DNA of 64,000 nt. Source: Liolophura sinensis. Taxonomy: Eukaryota; Mollusca; Polyplacophora; Chitonida; Chitonidae. Below the pieces are notes generated by a model. That model worked only from the letters and a program-made list of their open reading frames with translations. It had not been told where the DNA came from and searched no databases. Where the stretch lies: the NCBI RefSeq assembly GCF_032854445.1, contig NC_088300.1, positions 51,684,984 through 51,748,983 of the forward strand, given 5' to 3'. Shown in pieces: positions 1-13,074 of this stretch (the stretch's first letter is position 1; every line of letters starts with the position of its first letter). Made by a program: the position numbers and the translations under genes.

Positions 1-3000
1 TTTTGATACGAATACCCACATTTATTGCATATATTATTATTAGTTGCATATTATTTTCATGCTTTCGTTTATGTGTTAAAATTATGCCTACGTAACTAAA
101 AAAAACACACACACAAAAACAAACGACATGCTTTCGAATGTATTTTCAATAATTCCATTGCTTAAGATAAACGAATTTGCACATGTTTAAAATAGTTTTT
201 CCCATTATATACCTAAAACATTTTCATCGCAACAGTTCTTAATGGATACCAGGATTGCTTGATTGCTGTGTTGAACATCATGACTTTCGAAATGTTCCAG
301 AGCTGGGTACGCCTACAGAAAGGATAATCGCTTTCCATTGCTAGCCTGATGTATGTCGGGTTGTGACAGTATGCCCACCAAATGGCTAATTTTCTATCCA
401 ATCATATTTTAGAGCGCTCCCAGGCCATCTGCAAAAGTCTGTGTAATATCAGCCTCGATTTCATCCTTTTCTCTTCGTCACGGCGCAACAGCTCATGTCA
501 AAGGGCCATCGTGAGTACCTCCGACCATGCTGGCTCACTGCGGTCCTACCATCCTGAGGGTACCACCAAGTTGACGGCCTTTCACGGGCGACTTATACAA
601 CACGTCTAACCCCGCATAGCGGGCCGTATTCCGAGTCGGTCCCGGAGTGGTGTGAATTCATTACATTGTCAAAATAAACGTAATTGTTGTTGGCAGAACA
701 GGAGTCATATTCGGATTTGCATATTCATGAGCTGTCTCTGCATTGTTAGATGATATTAGTTAGCACACACATTTGTCTCGCGGTAATTTGTGACTCTTAC
801 AACGTTAGTATGCTGTTTATACATTGACTACGTCGGTATATATTGGAAGTGACTGAAACCCATATAGGGGTATGTTTTAAGCTTATATACATCGCCTAAC
901 GTCAAAATTGTTGGCGACATAAAATGCTGAGGTTAAATATATTCAACTGTCTTTCCGTGTCATTCCATCACTGTGCGCAACGACTAACATGTGGGCAAAA
1001 ATAAAAAAAAATTAATAAATAAATCTGGGCGAAATGAAATTTTCAAGATCCGCGGATTTAGCATACAGTAATGCTAACTTTATTACCTCCGATATAACGG
1101 GAATTCTGTGCTCTAACCAGACATGCAGTGATCAGGACTAACTTCACTTTGAGAATCATACGAGCATCATAAGGTCTAATTATGCGAGATTATCAATATT
1201 CTTTTCTGAAATTTATCCGGACGAGCTTGATTTTTCCTTGACTCCCACAGAAAAATTTAACTATGGGCCTGTAAATGTCATAAATTACTTGCCCTAAACT
1301 GATTTTACAATGGTTCCAAACGTCTAAACTCAAGAATGGCTGGTATGTATCTATTTTACCTGATTTGTCAGTAATAGGGCATGATGTTGCAGGCAACGCG
1401 AACATTCATTAGTAGAACAGTTCCGGACACTAAGATCAGTAACATATAGGTAAATAACAAACGAAGTACACGCAAACTTTTGACCTCCTTCTATTTTGAA
1501 ACATAACAGAACCTTTATTCGCCGTGCTGTATATAATATATTTATCGAAAAATACGAAATCCACTTGACTTGTAGGTCTACCATCATTAAAACTGACTCT
1601 GTAAACAGGAGCAAAATGTGTATGTTGTTATTTATGTGATGTTGCATAATCGAGATATCACAGTTAAATGTAAGAAAATACGACAACATGAATAAAACTG
1701 AAAGCGCCGCCAACTTTTTGAGTTTAACCTTTCGAATTCTCAATATTGGGGCCTAATCAATCTGGAGCTGGAGTCGAGAACGCTGTTACGTCACATGATG
1801 TTTGTTCACCTTTTTGTCATGTACAGAGTGCAAGGTACGAGTGAGCGACATACCTTTCCAATTTCTCAACAGGACCTCGCAAGAATTTCACACGAACAGA
1901 TGTCCTATATAACATTTTTAATCAGGAAAATATGGTTGTGGTAGTTTAGACCTGTTCCTACAGACCTTTGAGATCGATGAAACCTTTCGAGAGAAATGTA
2001 CGAATCACTTATTAAATAAGATTTTTTTTATCATATGCGTCACTTCTACCGATTATTGCTTGACTAGACGTATGTTGTTGTTCTTTTTCAAGAGTTTCCG
2101 TCGGAAAGAAAACGCTTTGTATCGAGCCTTAACAGAAGACGGATGAGCAGTGACTAGTGCGCGCCATAACTCTCGCTAAACATTCAGGTCGTATGTAGAA
2201 ACCCGATCAGCTGTAAATACGGAGGGCGGATTGCGTTACAATGGTGGATATGTGAAATTTCATATCCAGACGTGTGGAGGCTGATCGAATCAGCATATAA
2301 TTTTCGCCACTGTTGGCTGGAATTGATATGACACTCCAAATTATCGTATTTCCCCCTGGGAGCTTCTGTCGGGCTATCTGTTGGGCCGTCTAGCAGCGAG
2401 CTGATCTCTACCCCAACAATAGACATTTAGGGTCAATTTTCCACATATGCACGTGAAAACGGACGGAATTTTATTAGTGACCTTGCAATGTATCCGTGAG
2501 CCTCAATTTTACTCCCTGCCAGAGTAGCACGTGGCTATGCATCTGTCCAGGTCAAAAAGCTCAGCTTATTGGTTTAACGGCAACTACGTGCAACGCTGAA
2601 ATTGCACTTGTCGATAACATGAGACGTAATCCTACAGTTGTATCATGACGATGTAAGAGGTACTGCTGTCCTTGGACAAGTTTTCTCAGAGCTTTAAGAC
2701 GAAACACCTTCTATGATAGAGACGTTAGCGCACAATTTGAGTCAGAAAAGTCTGAGCATTGCCCGCTTTAATTTGACCTGCATGCGCGAGGCTGACCAGA
2801 ACGGGTGGGGAATACGAGGAGGCGGGCAATGGATCCCCATGAATAATGGAGTCCATATTGATTAGCGAAATATTAGGAAATGATAAAGCCATGAAATATT
2901 GATGGGACGAGTGAATTAGGAATGTTCGTTTGATGTCGCTCGGACAAGATAGATCACTGAAAGGGAATATTTGAAGGGGAAAATAGGGTTCTGTTAATGT

Positions 3001-6000
3001 CAGAGTTGCGGGCGGAGAGCCGCACGGCCCATAAACACGGACAGCCTTTGTCAAAAATCATAAACTTGGCGACCACAAGGCAGCGTAGGGCTTGGGCAAT
3101 ATCATGAATTATAGATGTGTTCTTCTTTTTTCTATTTTAACTCAGCTCCTCTGCATTATTACATCACTGACAATGAGCCGGATTTCAAGCTCTTGTTGTT
3201 AGAGGAAGAAAGAATTGAACGTTTTTGTGGAAGGGTTTGCTGTGTAGGATTAAAACCCGGTTTGTTGCAGGTCGGTCACCAGTTGACACGTCCACAATAT
3301 GCTTCTTTCAAAAGCTTAAAACTGAAAAAGGCCATTAATTCCAAACAAAAAGAGTGTCATTTTTTCCCAAGTTACCCCTTAAATTTAAAAAAAAAAATTT
3401 TTAAAACAGCACGCTGACACGGTCTCATATAGACGTAGAATTACAAATTTATTTATCTATTTACTGATACTTGTAAACTAACATATGCACGTTGATCACT
3501 CATAAACCCTTGCAGCGATATGATCATATACATAAATTTAAAACTTCTAAATATCTTCTTGTATGATTTTAACGCTGCGTTGTACCATTTCATTTTTTTT
3601 TTTTGAATAAAACATTCTTCATGGTCTTCCCTCTAGGCTTAATTTTGAAACGTTTTATTTCTGTTTTATGTTCCGTTCCATCCACAGACCCTGAGCCATG
3701 AAATAGCCATCCAATAAGCAAATGGAATAGACTGCGGAGGAGAACACCCTTCTGTCAGCCTTGTGTGTTTTAAAACCAAACTCTTTAATATTTGCTGTCT
3801 ATGTTTATATCTAACAAAATCAATTGAAACGCGATTTTTCCATCGAAAGATGAATACAGGAGGATCAAACAGAATGTGGACAGAAATTCAGGTGTGGTTT
3901 GTAAAAAGTTTTTTCTAACAGCTGACATCGAGTGATAAACAATAGGGCAACACGACATTTTACGTGTCCTGTTCGTTGTTCAAACAGCTACCAGTCATTG
4001 GCGGGCTGTACTCGTGGGGATTGGCCATTAGAAATTGAATGTAGTTAAATTTCTCCTGAGATTAGCGTGGTGTTTGTGAGGTGTCAGACACAAGTAGATC
4101 TCGTTAGCGGGGAGGTAGGTTTAGTCAGGTCGATAAGCACTCTAGGGGGAGGTAATTTCACGCGCAATGAACAACTGTCTATTTGCCAGCCCGACCTATT
4201 TACGGGATATATATATCTGAAGGGTATATATGACCACACGCCAAAACGCAATGACGAGGTCATTGCAGACATGTAAGATGAGTAAACCTAAAACTAAGCA
4301 AGGAAACAATCCTCTGTATAATTATATAGGTCTATAATAATATTTACCGAATATACGCAGAGTAATACGCCCAATCTTGCAGAAATTATACGCAAAAATG
4401 ATAAATGTAGGCATCCAAGAAATAAATAAACGTATTGTTTCCAACATATATACGAAATAAATAAAAAAAATTAATCTTATCTGTTAGATTATGTAACTGG
4501 ACGCGAATGTCGTATTAGCCCCCGGTATAGTTCTTTGCAAATTCGTGAGAAACTAGAAGATAGTTTTGTAGTGTATACCAAATGGTAGAAGCATGCATAG
4601 TTCAAAATAAATTAGATTCTTTCCACAGTTGCTGATTTGGCTGATAGGTTATCTGATTACCATGTGCCTTTAGCGTAATTTTTCTTTCCTAAAATTATCG
4701 AACGAACATATGGACAGCTCAGCTTATTGACGCGTGGGTATATCCGTTTGGGTATTGACTCGAAGTGCTGACAGATGGTCCTTAAAATTAAAATATACGT
4801 AAGGTACTAATGAAATCTTCATGGAACTGCACCAATTAACACAAGCCAATCGGTATATTATATATAATAATGCGTAGTATATTTTATACTGTTTTGCTTG
4901 AACAGCTAGTCATTAATTTAAGAATTTATTTGAGTTTAGACTGATGTATAATTAAATTTTCAATGAAAAATATTCACGTTATGTTTTAGCTGTGTATAGG
5001 TGTGGAAAAATCACTTTGAAAAATGGTATATTTTGGCTTTAGTATGTCAAATTAAGTGTACCGATTGTAAACCAGGAATATTGTATAACGTGATAGCAAA
5101 TACATAAAATGCGGTGATGTAAATAGCAATTTATGAGACCTCGTTGGGCTAGAATTACTCAACATACAATGTTGTCAAAGCTTATACTCAAAAATTAATG
5201 AATTTGCCACTTAGGTTTAACAAGCACTCGTTCAAAATGTCCACGTTGCATGGCTTTATATTGTGGAGTGTTGCGTCAACGGTGACATGTGCGCTTCCCT
5301 GCAAAACGTCACGATGATCATGCATGATTCAATAGTCTCATGCCCCTTGTGTCACCACGACGTGTTCTATGGAGACTAATTGTTCCCTTGTGACATTTAT
5401 ATACTCACTGTTAGTGGACAACTTTATATATCGTATAAAAATATATTATAGTTAAAAAACCTAAAATATGAAGTAAGGGTCGTCATACAGACAACTGAAA
5501 ACTATGCGTAAAAATAATTCCATTTAATTTTTTTATAGATTTTTTGAAGAGTGTTGACAGGCATTCAAATATTTGAATTCTATGGTGGGCTTTATGAGCC
5601 ATACTGACGGCATCTAGGAACTCTGACGTCACATCACCTTTTGTTCCTGAAAACCAGAAGGAAGAAATTTTTGTGAACATTACTTCAGTAATTTTTTAGT
5701 CATGAGTAGAAAGAGTTACTCCAACACTCAGGGTCGTGTTGAGAGTTGGATAAACTTTCTGTGACCTCAGAGTTCCTAACCTCTGATAGTATGGTCCATA
5801 AATCCCTCCGTATAATTCAAACGTTTGAACGCCTTATCTCTCTTCACAAAAATCTAAAAATATAAATGAAGGTATATTTATGCATAGTTTTAAGTGGTCT
5901 ATTAAGTGATACCTACTTCTATTTTTATAGGGCTTTTCCTTTAACCATGCTGCTCACTAACTTGATGGATTGAAAATTTTTATATGCTTATTTTAACGTT

Positions 6001-6341
6001 TGCGTTAGTGTTACGTTAAGTTTTCTAACTATGAACTCATGTCTATATCGATAAGCATCTTGCTCAACAACATCAACACGAAATAAACATTTGCCATAAA
6101 CATGCATCTGTTTATTAAATATTTACTGAATACTCCAGCCTTACAATTAGAAAATGAATATGTATTCTCCAGGTATATTATTACAAGTCATTGAATGTGT
6201 TTTACTGCTTAAACATTATATCCGAACGTTTGTTGAACGCTGATTTTTTTTTTTCTTTCGATTTTTAATTTTACCTTATTTCGGGGATTATTGCTCTAGA
6301 ATGGTCAATGTTTGACTGTTTGTGTTTTTATTTATTTGTAT

Positions 6342-6598
6342 GGGGGCATCCGTGGTCAGTGGTTTGTGTGCTGGCGCACAATTGGCTCTCGCCAAATGGT
6401 CCCTGTGAGTTCAAAACCAGCTCATGTTGGCTTCCTCTCCGGTCTTACGTGTTAAGTCTGCCAGCTACCTACGGATGGTCGTGGTTTTCTCTCGGGTTAT
6501 TTCCGCTTTCCTCCCACCATAATCTTGTCCGTTGTCGTCCAGGTGAAATATTCGTGACTACGGCGTAAAACGCCAATGAGAAAAAAAGTAAGTAAATA
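6342..6598 (+). mobile_element. tRNA-type SINE copy A (diverged)
   Basis: Runs from GGGGCATCCGTGGTCAG through GTGAGTTCAAAACC (box B-like), GGATGGTCGTGG, CCTCCCACCATAAT, GTGAAATATTCGTGA and CGGCGTAAAACGCCAAT to an A-rich tail. It aligns along its whole length with the copies at 10834-11110 and 12819-13062 but has many substitutions. No clear target-site duplication. Confidence 0.85.
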
Positions 6599-6677
6599 TT
6601 AATTTTTTTTATTGGGTTTTTATGCCAGTCACTGGAAGGTTTCACTTCTAGGACGACGATCATGCACACTTTGTTGT

Positions 6678-6693
6678 GGGGGGGGGGGGGGGG
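6678..6693. repeat. Poly-G run (16 G)
   Basis: A homopolymer of 16 G, about 80 bp after SINE copy A; its length may be unreliable in the assembly. Confidence 0.95.
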
Positions 6694-9189
6694 AGTTTTT
6701 AGAGGCCATCTTAAACTTACCAACATTTGACATAAAACACTAAGTCATACTTTACTTCAAAGCTTTTATTATTTTCATTGAACAGATCAACGTTTCCTTA
6801 TGCTTCTCCAAACCTCAAACACTTTGCAGGAAACAGGCTTAAACGAGCCCCACTCTGCTTTAGATCTTTGCACTGATGTGTCTGCTTGAAATCGATGCAT
6901 TTCCCTCACATCGCAGTTCACATCAGTCTAATTAATGTGCTTTAAATGTTATTTATTTCCTATTATTTCATTAGTATTTTTTCTCACAAAAAAAACCTCA
7001 ACTTGTCAAACCACGTTGAATGCGCCTGTAAGGAAGCCTATCAATATAAAAATTAAAGATGTGTAAATTTTAATTTAGTGAATGACCGTAGTCCGTGTCC
7101 CCGGGAGACGGGCAAAGTCTGCGTTAGCCGCGCCCCAGGAGCGGGTTATAAAACATCACACACCGTAACCAAGTCTCGAGATCACAGCCCCGCAAATTGT
7201 TTTCCTAATTAATGGTTTTGTTTCGCTTTCGTAGATCCTCATGGGTGATTTGGAAATCGTGCCGGGTCATTGACGGCCTTTCCCAGACAGTTTTACTTCG
7301 TTATTTTAGGGGCACGTTGGGACGGTGTTTAAATGAAGGTGAGCGGAAGGAAGTTTTACGAACGCGGACTATGAGCCACTGCGGACCTGCTCTAACGCTA
7401 GACGGCGCTGTAGCCAAATTGACCCAGCGCCCTCTTCCGGGAGCCCTAGGTTTTAGGATACAACCTGTACTAATGAGCATTACCGGCCAAAACGAGACAG
7501 CAGATCAACCACCAACAAGACAAATGCATATATCATGGAAAGTAATGGCTAAATTTCTTACAAGTATTATCCATAAATTCAATTAAGGCCTTTTAGAGAA
7601 TGTTATATTCCAGAGACACGCTGAACGAGCTCCCATTTTCATTTCTATTTCCTTTCCCGTGGGGGCGGAAGACTAATTTTCCCCACAACAATTTCACTGG
7701 GGATGTTCATTTCGAAGTCTATGCCAGTCAATTACCGGGTGCCGAGGGAGTAGGGAAAAATTGAATTCTGTCAGAAATACAAGAATATTTCCATTTCAGT
7801 AGCATGTGATTAAAAGTTTAATCACCCACTAGCAGGCGGATATCGTGTGACTCTTAACCTCAGCAATTTAGAAATGTAGTATAGGGAAGAGAAGACGGTC
7901 CCCGGGGAGGGAGAGGGGCGGAGATAGGCCTCAGTCCCTCCACGTACGCTCGTGACTGCTGAGGCAAGCCTGTCCACAATAACTATATGACGTACACTCA
8001 GGGAATTGGCCAGAGCAATTGAAAAATTTGTAGCAGACAAGCCATGCATACATAAGCGAGGATCGAACGTAAAAATGGAAAAAGGACAGGAAAAATGATA
8101 GATAACCACAGGACGGCAAAATGGCAGCGAACACGAAAAAGCGCCCTCTATCACCCGAAACTTCAACAGCTTAAAGAAAAAATATCCTTATAAGCAAGGC
8201 TACCATGTGTGAGTTTCTTCAGAAGGTCATCGCGTCTAAATACACCATACAGAGCCTATATGCTTGGTTCATAGTAAGATTTGCATGAACATGAAGGATA
8301 CTGAAAAATGCCACAAAAAGGTCAGAATATAAGAAAATGGGACTGAATGTAAAAACTCATTCAAATCTTAAGAAAACCCGAAAATGTGTTTACTGAGGCC
8401 ACATGCATGAACAGCATGGATAGAGGAGATTTATATATAATACAGAAAGTAGAGTAATATATACCAAAAGTGCTTCGCTATGTCTGCATAATTCATATAG
8501 AATCTCCCCATGGAGAATCAATGGTATATTGTTAAGTGTAATCGACATCCAGTTAATAGGCTTTGTAAACATAAAATGGTTATTCTATATATAGTGACGG
8601 TTAAAACTGTACGCGGGGTGACATCTACTGTTGAAGATTATTATTCTACGTAATTCATTTAGCATTGTTTGGGAAATAAAAACTCAATCGGCATGTTTGT
8701 GCAAAGAGAGGCAATGGAAAATGTCAGGGGAAAATCTACTGATCCATCTTATTTTATCTTATTGGGCATCATGTAAATTCGCACTTTAATAAGCCCAGGT
8801 AATTCTTTTCCAGCCAAACATTTGTTTCTATTAATTTCTTTCTTATAGCCTTCACACTTCAGTATAAGAATGGAATTTTCCTCGTTATCTAGTTTCTACA
8901 CATAGACAATAAAACCTAAAATAAAGCATTTCAACGATTTATGTTATCTTATGCACGAAAAAGACAAGAATTTAAGCAATGAGCAGCGATTCAGATATTC
9001 AGACGCAGTGTGTACCATGCAAAATCCGTGCGTGGGGGGCTACAAATCCTGCTTTTCAACCTGCAACTTTCTTTTTCTTTCTCAATGAAATATTATATTT
9101 TTTCAGGAGATTATTGTGGTATAACAGTAGGTCTATATACTTATTTAACACATTTCTTCTGCTTTCGCTGTAAGCGTACCATACAGATA

Positions 9190-9260
9190 AGTGCTCTCGT
9201 GTTAGTCAAATATCTGGCGTAAGGTACCAAATAAATAAATAAATAAATAGATAAATAAAT
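9190..9260 (+). mobile_element. Possible SINE 3'-end fragment with (AAAT)n tail
   Basis: The words GTCAAATATCTGGCGTAAGG and TACCAAATAAATAAATAAAT resemble the tail end of the SINE family (GTGAAATATTC, GGCGTAAAACACCAA, AAATn). The match is short and could be chance next to a tetranucleotide repeat. Confidence 0.35.
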
Positions 9261-10710
9261 AGCTAAATGTATAAAAGTTTAACACACGATACGACTGGAC
9301 TACAGTCAGTGTTAAGTCATCATTTATCATTTATTCATTATTAAAACAGCTTACAATAGCCGTTGTCCTATATACATATATAAGATAATCTATTCCAGTC
9401 AGATAATGTATCAAATGAATAATTAAACTACACGGTAAAACCGTTTTATGGAATGGGTGTTGAGCGTATTTAGTTTTTATTTGAGGGAATTGGTTGCTTT
9501 TATTATTTACTATCATTAATTGTTATAGTTATAACAGTTTTGTATCAGTAATGGTCGATTTGGCCGGGACTCGGACAGAAAAATTTATGTGAGCTCCGAA
9601 AGACATAACTGACGTACCCTCGGGCTTACAATCAAGCTGTTTTTATATCAGACATTTGAACAACGACCAACAGCCAGAATATGAAAGGACTAGAACATAG
9701 GGCACATTGAGTGTGTCACATTTTCAGTGTCATCGACGGAGAATTGAACACTGTCAACACCAAAACATCAAAGGACAAGAACGTATAGAATACTTCCGGT
9801 GCCACATCTGCCGCGTGCTACTAATAGACATCTGTGCACCGATAGTAGGCTACGAAGTTGACTCGTAAGATTACTAAACGTAGAAGAAAAACCATAAAGA
9901 ACATAGAAAGCAAAAATGCATTGGCTTAATTAGGTAAGAAATAAAATCAGATAGACAACTTGCAGTAGAAATATAGATAGATTGAAATCTTTAATGCAGA
10001 GGCAACATTCCTTATACCGCGCAATTTTGCGCAGAAGTGCATTGTTATCAGCAGGTGAAATAAATTATATGCTCTATCTCTACAGGCGTGTTCTATCAAA
10101 CAAATCAGTTAAATATGATCTGTGTTTTTATAAACTTTACAGTGAAAATATAAGCCTGTACAATTTTAGACTGATATTTGAATACCCAATTCGTAAGGCA
10201 TGTCGTATTTACATATTTTAAGTGTTTTTCTTCCCTTATGGCTCTGCAGAAATTCAAGAAATCTTGCTTTGCAGATACTGAAACTTTGCATCGCTCCATA
10301 AAGTGGTGTATAGAGAGGTTGGAAAATATTCCGATGAGAAACTTTTGTTAAAACAAAGAGCGCTATGATTGTGTATGTACACGTTTATTTGTTTTATGTT
10401 TGTTTTCCAATGAAATGTATACAACATGGCATTAGTTATAGCATCTCTCAAGAGAGCACAAGTGGCATTTTACGAAGGCCAACTGAGCAGGGGCCAGACC
10501 GGAGCCGACAAAAACCACACAGGGTGATTACCCTGGGTGCTGATAAGCAGCATTTGCACGTAAAACTGGGAAAAGTGGCAAACTACCTCAGATATGGCAG
10601 GCAGTTTTACTATACTTTACTAGACTTGAAATAAAATTTTTATACACTATTATATACAAAGCCACAATATAACCTATGCATGGACAGAGAGTGGAAATCA
10701 GTAAACTATA

Positions 10711-12326
10711 TTCTAGTACTTCTTTATAGCATAACATGCGCTGTAATCGTATTTCCTTAGAGCATAACATGTGTTGTAATGGTACGTCCTTATAGCATAG
10801 AAGGTGATGTAATCGTAGTTCTTTATAGCATAGTTATTTATTTATTTATTTATTTATTTGATTGGTGTTTTACGCCGTACTCAAGAATATTTCACTTATA
10901 CGACGGCGGCCAGCATTGTGGTGGGAGGAAACCGGGCACAGCCCGGGGTAAACCCACGACCATCCGCAGGTTGCTGCAAGACCTTCCCTCTTACGACCGG
11001 AGAGGAAGCCAGCATGAGCTGGACTTGAACTCACAGCGACCGCATTGGTGAGAGACTCCTGGGTCATTACGCTGTGCTAGCGCGCTAACCAACTGAGCCA
11101 TGGAGGCCCCATTTATAGCATAGAAAGTGATGTAATCGTAGTTTCTTTTAGCATAGAATGTGATGTAATAATAGTTCCTTATAGCATAGAATGTGATGTA
11201 ATTGTAGTTCGTTACAGCTTAGAATGTAATGTAATAGTAGTTCCTTATAGCATAGAGTGTGATGTAATCGTAGTTCCTTATAGCATAAAATGTGATGTAA
11301 TAGTGGTTCCTTATAGCATAGAATGTGATGTAATAGTGGTTCCTTATAGCATAGAATGTGATTTTTTCAAACGTAATGGTAATTACTATGAACAATTACT
11401 GTGACATTTGTTAAAAAGGTAGTACCTTGTATAGCATAGTATATGTTCCAATGGTAGTCCCTCCTTATTGCTTAGCATGTGTTCTAATGGTAGTTCCTCC
11501 TTATTGCTTAGCATGTGTTCTAATGTCCCTCCTTATGGCATAGCATGTGTTATAATGTTAGCCCCGCCTTATAGAATAGCCTGTGTTCTAATAGTAGTCC
11601 CTCCTTATAGCATAGCGTGTGTTCTAATGATAGTCCATCCTTATAGCATAGCGAGTGTTCTAATGGTAGTCTCTCCTTATCGCATAGCTTGTGTTCTAAT
11701 GGTAGTCCCTCCTCATAGCATAGCGTGTGTTCTAATGGTAGTTCTTCCTTATAGCATAGCATGTGTTCTAATGGTAGTCTCTCCTTATAACGTAACGTGT
11801 GTTCCGGTGGTAGTCCCTCCTTATAGCATAGCATGTGTTTTAATGGTAGTCCATCCTTATAGCATAGCCTGTGTTCTATTGGTAGTCCATCCTTATAGCA
11901 TAGCCTGCGTTCTAATGGTAGTCCCTCCTTATTGCTTAGCATGTCTTCTAATGGTAGTCTCTCCTTATAGGATGGCGCATGTTCTAATGGTAGTCCCTCC
12001 TTATAGCATAGCATGTTTTCTAATGGTAGTCTCTCCTTATAACGTGACGTGTGTTCCGGTGGTAGTCCCTCCTTATAGCATAGCATGTGTTTTAATGGTA
12101 GTCCATCCTTATAGCATAGCCTGTTTTGTAATGGTAGTCCCATATATATGTTGTCTTGTAATCCTAGTTGCTTATAGCATAACCTGTGTTGTAACGGTAG
12201 TTCGTTATAGCATAGCCTGTGTTGTAACTGTAGTTCGTTATAGATTAGCATGTGTTGTAACGGTAGTTCGCTATAGTTTAGCATATGTTGTAACGGTAGC
12301 TCATTATAGCTTAGCATATGTGGCAA
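10711..12326. repeat. 33/36-bp minisatellite array (interrupted by SINE B)
   Basis: Tandem units built on TATAGCATAGCATGTGTTCT followed by AATGGTAGTCCCTCCT. Outer parts (10711-11360 and about 12150-12326) have a period near 33 bp; the middle (about 11450-12150) has 36 bp. A 252-bp block (7 x 36) is duplicated: the variant ATAACGTRACGTGTGTTCCG occurs at 11787 and 12039. Because both periods are multiples of three, long frames stay open on both strands (11468-12487 plus, 11550-12326 minus) with 12-residue repeats. A non-repeat gap lies at about 11361-11430. It is very unlikely to encode protein. Confidence 0.95.
10834..11110 (-). mobile_element. tRNA-type SINE copy B, inserted in the minisatellite
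   Basis: The reverse-strand head is GGGGCCTCCATGGCTCAG TTGGTTAGCG (box A-like), followed by a GTGAGTTCAAGTCC box B-like motif, the shared body, and a tail of (AAAT)n that appears as (TTTA)n at 10834-10860. It is flanked by the 12-bp direct repeat TTTATAGCATAG at 10822-10833 and 11112-11123. The neighbouring tandem repeats contain a very similar word, so the duplication is suggestive rather than proven. Confidence 0.92.
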
Positions 12327-12818
12327 TCAATGACCGGCTGGTTTTAACACTGTCCATGTATATATATTCTGGTGTAATTTGGCCCATAGTGTGTAATCCT
12401 GGCGGAGACATAATAACTGAAGAAATATTTAGTTATCGCGCATGGCTTCAATTCTTGGAGTTTCACTCTTTTTCAGTATTTATGTAAAACTAATCTGTGA
12501 CAGCAGAGGTCAGTTTAGTTTAGTCAATCTAAGTCTATAATCTAAGTTTAGTCATCTTAGTTTAGTGGACACCTACATGTGTGTAAATACATGCTTTGCA
12601 CGTGTTTCATCGTTTCAAAATCGTATAGGTGAAAACTTCTTGAGTGTGGTGTTAATCAAAAATCAAACAAAGAAAAACAAATAATGTGCTAAAACTGCTG
12701 AAACTTTTGTATATCGTTTATAAATATTCCATGATGTAAATTTCTTCATTTTTTTCTCATACTGATGTTGAATACATTACCCTTTTCAAATTTATGAGCG
12801 TTTCTTCCTTCTGCTTTT

Positions 12819-13062
12819 GGGGCCTCCGTGGCTCACTTGGTTAGCGTGCTAGTGCAGCATTATGACCCAGGAGTCTCTCACCAAGAGCTCATGCTAGCTT
12901 CCTCTCAGGTCGTAAGTGGGAGGGTCTGTCAGCAACCTGCGGATGGTCGTGGGTTTCCCCCGGGCTGTGCCTGGTTTCCGCCCACCATAATGCTGGCCGC
13001 CGTCGTATAAGTGAAATATTCTTGAGTACGGCGTAAAACACCAATCAAATAAATAAATAAAT
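12819..13062 (+). mobile_element. tRNA-type SINE copy C with perfect target-site duplication
   Basis: Starts GGGGCCTCCGTGGCTCACTT, contains GTTAGCGTGC, the GGATGGTCGTGGGTTTCCCC body block, CACCATAATGCTGG and TTGAGTACGGCGTAAAACAC, and ends in (AAAT)n. A perfect 12-bp duplication CCTTCTGCTTTT flanks it at 12807-12818 and 13063-13074, which shows target-primed retroposition and fixes both ends. An internal deletion relative to copy B removes part of the tRNA-like region. Confidence 0.95.
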
Positions 13063-13074
13063 CCTTCTGCTTTT

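Larger units (their letters stand above)
1..10710. other. Downstream flank, no recognisable gene
   Basis: AT-rich DNA without recognised coding sequence, RNA gene or long repeat apart from SINE copy A, a possible SINE fragment near 9190-9260 and a poly-G run. Short open frames have no domain or coding-like composition. A less AT-rich stretch at 7085-7480 with a TATAAAA word (7147-7153, plus) and a 124-codon frame (7212-7586) stands out, without any recognised product. Confidence 0.7.

Noticed and set aside
11468-12487. 339-codon plus-strand open frame and its minus-strand counterpart
   Set aside because: Both are products of a 36-bp tandem repeat whose length is a multiple of three; no conserved domain and equal openness on both strands.
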